Assembly: GCF_022581195.2 (NCBI RefSeq)
Contig: NC_061452.1
Location: 6,021,501-6,085,500, forward strand
DNA from: Helicoverpa zea
Lineage: Eukaryota; Arthropoda; Insecta; Lepidoptera; Noctuidae
Length of the DNA: 64,000 nt
Direction of reading: 5' to 3'
The number at the start of each line of letters is the position of its first letter. The first letter of the stretch is position 1. Positions 57,801 through 64,000 of the stretch are shown piece by piece. The notes under the pieces were generated by a model. The model saw nothing but the letters and a program-made list of their open reading frames with translations, was not told the origin of the DNA and ran no database searches. A program made the translations under genes and the position numbers.

Positions 57801-60676
57801 GATCTGAAATTTGGTACACACCTTTAATTCCGATGACAATACAATATAGTAATATCAATAATATTGTAAATCCAAGATGGCCGCCGGTACAAAATGGCGG
57901 ATTACATATTTTTCCACAACCCCCTCAATATGGGTATCAAATGAAAGGGCTACTCAAGTAGAATACTGTCAGCAACCCCAACGGGGCCCAACAGGGCCAA
58001 GGCCTGCCTGGGCTGCGGGATTGTCCTAAAGAGTTACCGTGGTCGTGGTACATAAAAGGCCTACGACGAAAAAGAACGGTTTTTAGTCAGTAAGAGTCTG
58101 GCACTCCCTCACCGCTGCTGACCCATGTATAGAATGAAGAATATTCGGTAGGCATTTTCATTAAATACTAAAAACTAGATAATAAAAAATCGGTAAAAAA
58201 ACTTTTAAGTTAAACGGTTTTATATCTTATGTGCACTGAAAAATAAAAAATAAAAAAACAGTTACTTACCTATAAACCTACGTAGGTGGTCCCGGTCATA
58301 TTAGACTAAAATAAAAACGTGGGGCCCTCTGAAATCCTACTTATGGCAAAGCATATCTTTATACTTTGGTAGATCGTGAGCTCGGCGTTCGCTGATGAAG
58401 CCGCTACGGCTGATTATTGATTGTCAAAATCTCCAGTTATGATTATAGTAAGTCGATGCAATCCACACCTATTATACCTCTAGCTAGAAGAAAGTATTAC
58501 AGCAATAGTTACGGAATGGGCCCCACGTTTTTATTTTAGTCTAATATGACCGGGACCACCTACGTAGGTTTATAGGTAAGTAACTGTTTTTTTATTTTTT
58601 ATTTTTCAGTGCACATAAGATATAAAACCGTTTAACTTAAAAGTTTTTTTACCGATTTTTTATTATCCTTTTCTGTCATTCAATAATGAATCATTTTGTC
58701 TGCAAATGATTAACTATTGCAATATGATTGTAGAGCAACCTACCGTATAGACCAAAATCACCAAAATAGCAGACCAATCGCAAACCAATCGAATGTCGTT
58801 GGAATACGATTGGTCTTATATTAGTAGCAGAATGCCCGATATGATTAAAACTGCTATTGCGATCATATTGCGATTCGATTTCTATTCGATTTTGACATTA
58901 TTAACTTAGGAGAATCGGGCCCCTGGAGGTTCTTCATTATTTGATCATGTGTCACAGAACTGCATGTATTAAGTAGGTATACCTATCCGCTATGCTTTGA
59001 TACAGTGGCGGCGCAGCATCGGGTGGCACCCGGCACCCGGTATGTGCCGACCGAGATGGCACACCCCTCGAGATGTGGCACCCGTCTGAAGTTCTATTTT
59101 TTCCTTGTCCGTCAGATCCTGCTGCGTGATGCTGACGCTGCGCCTTCTCCAACCGGGCCTACGAGCGAACACTGCACTCAGCTGGCGTGTCGCACGCCGC
59201 ACAGAGCTGGTTACTACTACGCTGGGCCCGCGTTACCTGGCACTTCCTGCGGCACGAATATGGTCCGATTATTTTGTTCTTAAGTCTAAATCACTGTCTA
59301 ATGCCGAATGGAAACATTTTTTTTTATATTGGCGCCCAACGTGGTTCTCCTAAAATATTTTTTTCGAACATGAGTCGTCGAATACCAGTACGACACAACG
59401 ACCGAACTTATGGAGCTCGTTAACGTAGTCTGCATTCTTGCACACATGTATATTAAAATATCTGACAAAAAGTAAAAATCTAACTAATACTTCAGTGGTG
59501 TCAAGGAGGCGAGTGTGTACCCGCGAGTGCCTCTCCGGCCAGCAGCCCCGCGCCACCCCCAAGCTCGGCCGGTAATACGGGCGGCTGGGGCCCGTGGCAA
59601 GAGGCCTCGTGTCGCTCCGGCTGTTCCGAGCGAAGCCGCGGCTTCCGCGAGCGACGCCGCGTCTGTACCACCACGAGCGACGCCTGCCAGGGATCAGCCT
59701 ATGACGTGCTCCTGTGTGATGATACTAAGGTTCTCCTATCCATTCATATGCGAAATTTCCTCTTTATTATATTAGTATAGAACATTATGTACTGCTAAGA
59801 AGCAGTTTTGATTTTCGCAGGGTATATTGCAGGCGTCGTAAATTATTCATGATTTCTGTTAACCTATTGTCATATTAAATGAAATATAACACGTAACTGA
59901 TCTGGACCTGCACTATAATATGTAGTCTAAATAGAGGCACTTTAATATAAAATAAATAAACACTCAGGCATATATTTTACGTTATGGCAATATTTATGGA
60001 CACCCATAACTTACTAGACGTAATAAATCCTTATACCAAATTTTTTTTCATGAACAGGTTTGCGGCAAAAAAACCCGAGTAGGAGCGAGTGAGTTGGCGT
60101 CACGCAAATGCGCTGAGTTCGCTGCTCTACTGCCGGAGCTGGACTCTCGCGGAGGGGGTCTGCAAGCGCCGCACGACCCTAGTGAGTTACTGACGAGAAA
60201 CTTGCACATATTAAAGTTGGGAAAGAAATACGAAGTAACAAAAAACTTAAAGAACACACCTTTGCTTATCAATCGAAGACCGGGAAGTGGGTCAAATTAG
60301 GATTCCAAGATTTTCTTAGATACACAGTTACCTAGTTACAAGTGAAGCTAATATATATCTAAGCGTGCTAATTAAAAATATACGCAAATTTTACCAGATT
60401 GCGAAAAAGCTTAATAAGGATTATGTTTTCTACCTCAAAATTAGGCATTTTAATTCTTACCAATCTTCTCCCATTAACCCACATTGATTTATTTTCACAG
60501 CTCGCATGTGGATGGGGTGTGCTGTGTTCTGTCGTCGCGCTTCTGGGGGAGGTTTCTACGCGCCGCGAGTCGAGCTCAACGATAAGGGCAAAGACCCCTA
60601 CTTCCCGGACGGCACGTGGTGTCACAATGACGGCAGTCAGGATTACTACTGCCTGCAACATCATTGTCTCCCTGAG
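45859..60676 (+). CDS. ADAMTS secreted metalloprotease (AdamTS-A-like), 3' end not found
   Basis: A zinc endopeptidase that remodels extracellular matrix. Twelve phase-consistent exons: 45859-45933, 51822-51988, 52434-52605, 52751-53074, 53179-53387, 54070-54261, 54605-54733, 57165-57279, 59116-59262, 59496-59729, 60058-60181 and 60501-60676, together 688 codons with no stop. Order of domains: signal peptide (LVALLCVVRGG), M12B propeptide ending in an Arg-rich segment with RVRR, catalytic domain from YTIEIALFLDEAAY, zinc site HEIGHNLGMHHD split over exons 6/7, Met-turn GYIMSPS, disintegrin-like ACRTPHRAGYYY, GTSCGTNMWCQGGECVP, an atypical TSP1 repeat (GGWGPWQEASCRSGC), then a Cys-rich region (DPYFPDGTWCHNDGSQDYYC). 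Donors after exons 6, 9 and 10 are weak (gtcggt, gtccga, gttctc). The joining of exon 1 across 5.9 kb is inferred. The gene ends in an open donor, so it continues to the right. Confidence 0.9.
45934..51821 (+). other. ADAMTS first intron
   Basis: 5.9 kb of AT-rich sequence. Short open frames at 48236-48424, 49211-49453, 49658-49918 and 50413-50661 show no domain. A (CGA)n microsatellite lies at about 50561-50582. Confidence 0.55.
50561..50582 (+). repeat. (CGA)n microsatellite
   Basis: Seven tandem copies of a 3-bp cga unit within the ADAMTS first intron. Confidence 0.8.
55003..55640. mobile_element. Imperfect foldback MITE in an ADAMTS intron
   Basis: A 27-bp perfect inverted repeat (core caaatgtccaccacgaacga, 55022-55048, against 55580-55606) is extended outward by a diverged match (aaaggacaatgggcaa against ttgcccaatctccttt). 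It extends inward by 'aaaaagttatagc' (about 55122) against 'gctataactttttt' (about 55494). No coding capacity. Borders are approximate. Confidence 0.65.
56000..56227 (+). pseudogene. THAP zinc-finger relic
   Basis: An ATG frame, MVKKCCVYTCKSESYGGCNI then SFH, is followed by a donor (cacag|gttagc, 56070/56071). After an acceptor (ttgttatag, 56169) the frame resumes as FPKNEERRHKWLSSLYMK and stops at 56225-56227. CxxxC, then F-P and K-W, is the beginning of a THAP domain, but the second zinc-ligand pair and any transposase are missing. Probably a remnant of a THAP transposon or gene inside an ADAMTS intron. Its sequence differs from the THAP exon at 2979. Confidence 0.6.
57569..58925. mobile_element. 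MITE-like repeat with 20-bp ends, containing a nested element
   Basis: The ends caggggcccgattctcctaa (57569-57588) and ttaggagaatcgggcccctg (ending 58925) are perfect inverted repeats. The CAGGGG start recalls hAT-type ends, but an 8-bp target duplication is not visible. Sub-terminal regions at both ends are rich in short GATTCGAT-like words. Without the nested 490-bp insertion the element would be about 870 bp. No transposase frame. Confidence 0.75.
58178..58667. mobile_element. Nested 490-bp foldback MITE with 150-bp arms
   Basis: Left arm 58178-58327 and right arm 58518-58667 are near-perfect reverse complements, from gataataaaaaatcgg outside to cgtggggccc inside. It lies within the 57569-58925 repeat and so is the younger insertion. 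Confidence 0.85.
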
Positions 60677-63600
60677 GTGAGCAATCATTGATTTAAAAAA
60701 GAAAAATCACGCTTCAACATACTTTGATGAAGTGACCAACGACTTACTTCAAAGAAAAATAATAATTGGCAATTCAAAACTGGCATTAAGCATAATACTA
60801 CCATTAAGTATGATAGAAAAAGTGTTAATTCTTAATTCAAAAACCGGCCGATACCATAATTATGTCATTCCAGAAAAAAGTTCTTGTTACCTTGGTAATG
60901 CTTATTCTCAATTTAAAAAACCGGCTGGCATCATCGGCAAATAACGTATGAGTGTTAAGCCATTAAGGTTACCTAATATAAATGGAACAGTCTCTTATTC
61001 GTGAAGATTATCTAACTATATTGTATAATTCTAGAAGTTATTAATTGCGTGTCGATTATTAATTGTAAGTAGATATTGAGCGTAAACGCATGACCCCAAG
61101 ATAATAATGCGATTTGTAATATCAAAACAATCTCTCACTCTCTGTACGCACTTGTATCTAAATCGTTAATCCTAAAGCAACGTCAGACTAAATGTACCGG
61201 GCGGCTTTGTTCATTTTGTCCTAACCCCGGTCCTAGCAACAGTTGCTATAGTAGTTATAAGTGGATATAAGTAGCTTGACTCACTCGGTTCCTACGGTGT
61301 TCAGTACGCCCTCGCTCGGCCAATAAAGGTAAAGCGTCACTCCATCGGATCAATAGGTACGTGGAATGTTAGCGGCCGTAGAATGGTTACACGGTTTCTT
61401 ACCGTATTGCTTCGTAGTGCCCATCTCACGTGGTAGATGGCGCCGCCGGTAAGTTTCCCAGATATTTTCCATCCATTGTTTGCGGTTTAAGATAAAATTG
61501 ATAAAGTGCTTCGTCATACGGAAAATCGTCATTTCCACGGCTTAGCTTATCAACTTATCAGTTTATATTGTGCTGAGATTTAGTTCCTGAATACCAGCCA
61601 ATATTTTTGGGCCAAGGCTCACTCAGGCGTGAGACTAACGAGATTTGAGAGTCTTTGAAAATTAAGAAAACAACGCAATTCTTCATAATCCCATTGTATA
61701 TACAAAAATAGAATTCTTCTTTGTACTTTGTACATGAAACAAATAGGTATTTTGTTTTTAAAATATATAAGCCATATATTAAAGCATCGTAAAACGCTTA
61801 CCCCTATCCTGATGAGCGTTTATGTTACCATGCAGGTAATAAATTAAAGTAAACGAGAAATCAACAAGATTAAAATAATGCATGCGTATTTATGAGATGA
61901 AATTCTTCGGTTTTTACTGGCTATTGTCGTCTTACGATCTGAGATGAAGATTTATTGAAAATTCCACGAATATCGGTCAGAAAATAAAGTGAATGAGTTT
62001 TCAGTACATTTTCCGCTCTAAAAACGTGAGCTGACATAAGTACCTATGCTGATGATGTCCCTTCTACACCTGAAGCTAAACCCACGTGCTGACACATGTT
62101 ATTAACGAAGATACTTACAACTCCATATACGTGCCCCCCACATAATGAACAATCATTAGAAACCTATAACAAGTACAAGGCCCTAAACAATGTTTCATGA
62201 TTCTATAAAAGGTTTAGAACATTTAGTTAATTTTATAGTGCATTGTCTTGTTATAAATAGGCTTATAACCGCATAAACGGCACTGCGGCGAAGTATAATC
62301 TTGTTGTTTGCTAATAGTGCCGTGTCATCTCACGTGATTGCTCTCACAACGCTAACAATATAGACAAGCACCTAGGTACGCTATGACATCTGTAAAGTCA
62401 CCGAAATAAGTTATATAGCCTCCATAAACGGCGAGCGGTTAGGTAATGTAAGTACACTGCAGCGAACCGCCAATTTCCCCCGTTACAGCCCTTGCCATTT
62501 AGCTCAAATTGAAATTGAAAAAAGAACATTTGGAAGTAAACGTAGAAAACATTATGGTTTGGTTGGGTAACTTCCCAAAAACGAATTCCTTTTCAGTATT
62601 TTACCAGGCAGTAAACTACAATTAGGTTTTATATCCACGACACCGAGGCTAGAGGTTTTTGATCCACACTCTCAGGTCACATTAGGATAACAATGTCACC
62701 GTTTAAGACCCCAGATCTTATCAACCCCAGCTGTTTTTATTTAAAGCGTGTTTCTACTATAAAGTAGCAACGTGCATGCAAGTAAGGTAATGTTAGCATT
62801 CTACGTGCTATTCCTATTTCGTATGTAAACTGTGCGCATTAAGTATTCGTGTAATGAAAACTTCTTCGAAGACATCGCTGGTGCATTTAAGGTACCTTGT
62901 CCTCACTTGAGGTTTAGGACGACAACTTAAAAAATGACCGATTTTTACATCATCATATTTTGAATCTAGATTTCATTAGGTATTAGGTAATATTTGTGTG
63001 TGTACCGTGCATGCGTCAGGCGACATCTCATTATGTAGTGCTTAGTGTTGTTTGGCTGTAAAACATACGCGACACTTCAGTCCAACTTTCTTCCGTGCGT
63101 CATAGAAATTCAAAGATATTTGCTCATTTAGAGTAAATTATGGGCCTAATTAGTCATCGTTTATCTAGACGTTTAAATTGGACTAAGTATGATAAATTGA
63201 GCAAGTATGCTCAAGATGGGACGTCAACATTTTAACAAAATGTTGACTTTTGATAAGTGTGACAAAACAAGCGCATAGTCCACTTGTCAGCTGAGTTCCG
63301 TCAAAGCTTGGCATATTGATATAACGCAACGCAGGTACATAATCCTATTATGAATTTAAAAGTTGTAAAGGAGAAGGGAATGGCTCCATAGGTTCCTGGG
63401 CCCAGGTGTTAACTGAATCAAAGTAGCCTTATTTGTAAGAGGATATAATAACAAGGCTTCACTAAAAATTTGGTGAATTTTGGCTACCCAGAAACCAAGT
63501 TATCTGAATTATAGTAAAAGTTAGGTTATATTATAACATTGTATTTTTTATGTAATTTGCGAAATACTTCTGAATCACTTCGGTTGTGTAATGGTTTTAT

Positions 63601-63680
63601 GCATGAAGCATGTGAAAGCCTAACCTGTTAGATCTTCGAGACATCACCCTACGCAGCGGCAACCGGCGCGTGCCCTGGAC
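60677..63680 (+). other. Downstream intron sequence of ADAMTS
   Basis: Begins with the donor gtgagc after the last exon found. No further exon was recognised to the window end. AT-rich, with no clear repeat before 63681. Confidence 0.5.
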
Positions 63681-64000
63681 TTTGGCCGCGTTTCCACTGA
63701 CGCGGAGCTGGGCGGAGAGGAGCGGAGAAGAGCGGTGAAAAGTGGTCAGTGTTTCCACTGAAGCGGAGCTGGGCGGAGAGGAGCGCAGCTGAGCGGAGAG
63801 GAGCGATGAAGAGCGGTGAGTGGTCAGTGAGCGGAGCAGAGCGGAGTGGAGCATGCTTTTGGAATCGCGCATTTTTACAGACACACTGCACGCGAGTCAC
63901 GCACCGCCCCGCTCCGCACCGCTCCGTACCGCCCCGCTGTCCTCCGCTCTGCACCCCAATGCTCGCTGTCCTCCGCTCTGCACCGCCTCGATGTATGAAT
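63681..64000. repeat. GC-rich repeat with tandem units, cut by window edge
   Basis: The unit starting gtttccactgacgcggag (63690) recurs at 63751 (gtttccactgaagcggag), a 61-bp period. The first half is purine-rich GAGCGG words and the second half (63890-64000) is the complementary CCGCTC type, so the whole can fold back. Likely a lepidopteran MITE whose right end is outside the window. Long - strand open frames here are compositional. Confidence 0.65.

Noticed and set aside
63597..63954. Ser/Arg-rich frames of about 100 residues on the minus strand
   Set aside because: Products of a GC-rich tandem repeat, not a gene.

Overview
The window looks like nuclear DNA from a moth or butterfly (Lepidoptera). 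Genes are split by introns with GT..AG boundaries, AT-rich non-coding DNA surrounds GC-rich exons, and lepidopteran-style repeats are dense (RTE and other LINE tails, foldback MITEs, an ISL2EU DNA transposon). All gene models come from reading splice sites, phase and protein motifs by eye; no alignment or transcript data were available.

Layout. 1-6.5 kb is mobile DNA: the 3' part of a LINE with reverse transcriptase and RNase H, an old LINE tail, and an apparently coding-intact ISL2EU-type transposon (THAP-DDE transposase converging on a YqaJ/SWIM nuclease). 6.5-11 kb is intergenic, with a small MITE and a 5'-truncated RTE LINE flanked by a perfect 13-bp target duplication. About 11-26 kb is Lipin (+), a Mg-dependent phosphatidate phosphatase and nuclear co-regulator, with two alternative C-terminal exons, a 96-nt cassette exon and a 160-bp tandem duplication carrying an exon copy. 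27.4-28.75 kb is MRTO4 (-), a ribosome-assembly factor. 29.1-30.4 kb is a large foldback element. 31.4-36.95 kb is 14-3-3 zeta (+), with a pair of mutually exclusive exons. 38.7-40.5 kb is an even larger foldback element with 703-bp arms. 42.2-43.8 kb is an atypical class A GPCR (-). 45.86-60.68 kb is an ADAMTS metalloprotease (+) that starts with a signal peptide and continues past the last exon found; its introns hold several MITEs and a THAP relic. The window ends in a GC-rich repeat cut by the edge.

The host genes are functionally unrelated neighbours rather than a pathway: lipid metabolism, ribosome biogenesis, phosphoserine signalling, a receptor and extracellular-matrix proteolysis. 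Three show sequence-encoded transcript choice: the Lipin C-terminus, the 14-3-3 exon pair, and short upstream ORFs before the Lipin and ADAMTS starts. I found no clearly new defence or catalytic system. The most noteworthy items are the alternative Lipin C-termini and exon duplication, the two long foldback palindromes, the intact ISL2EU element and the GPCR with a very long second intracellular loop.
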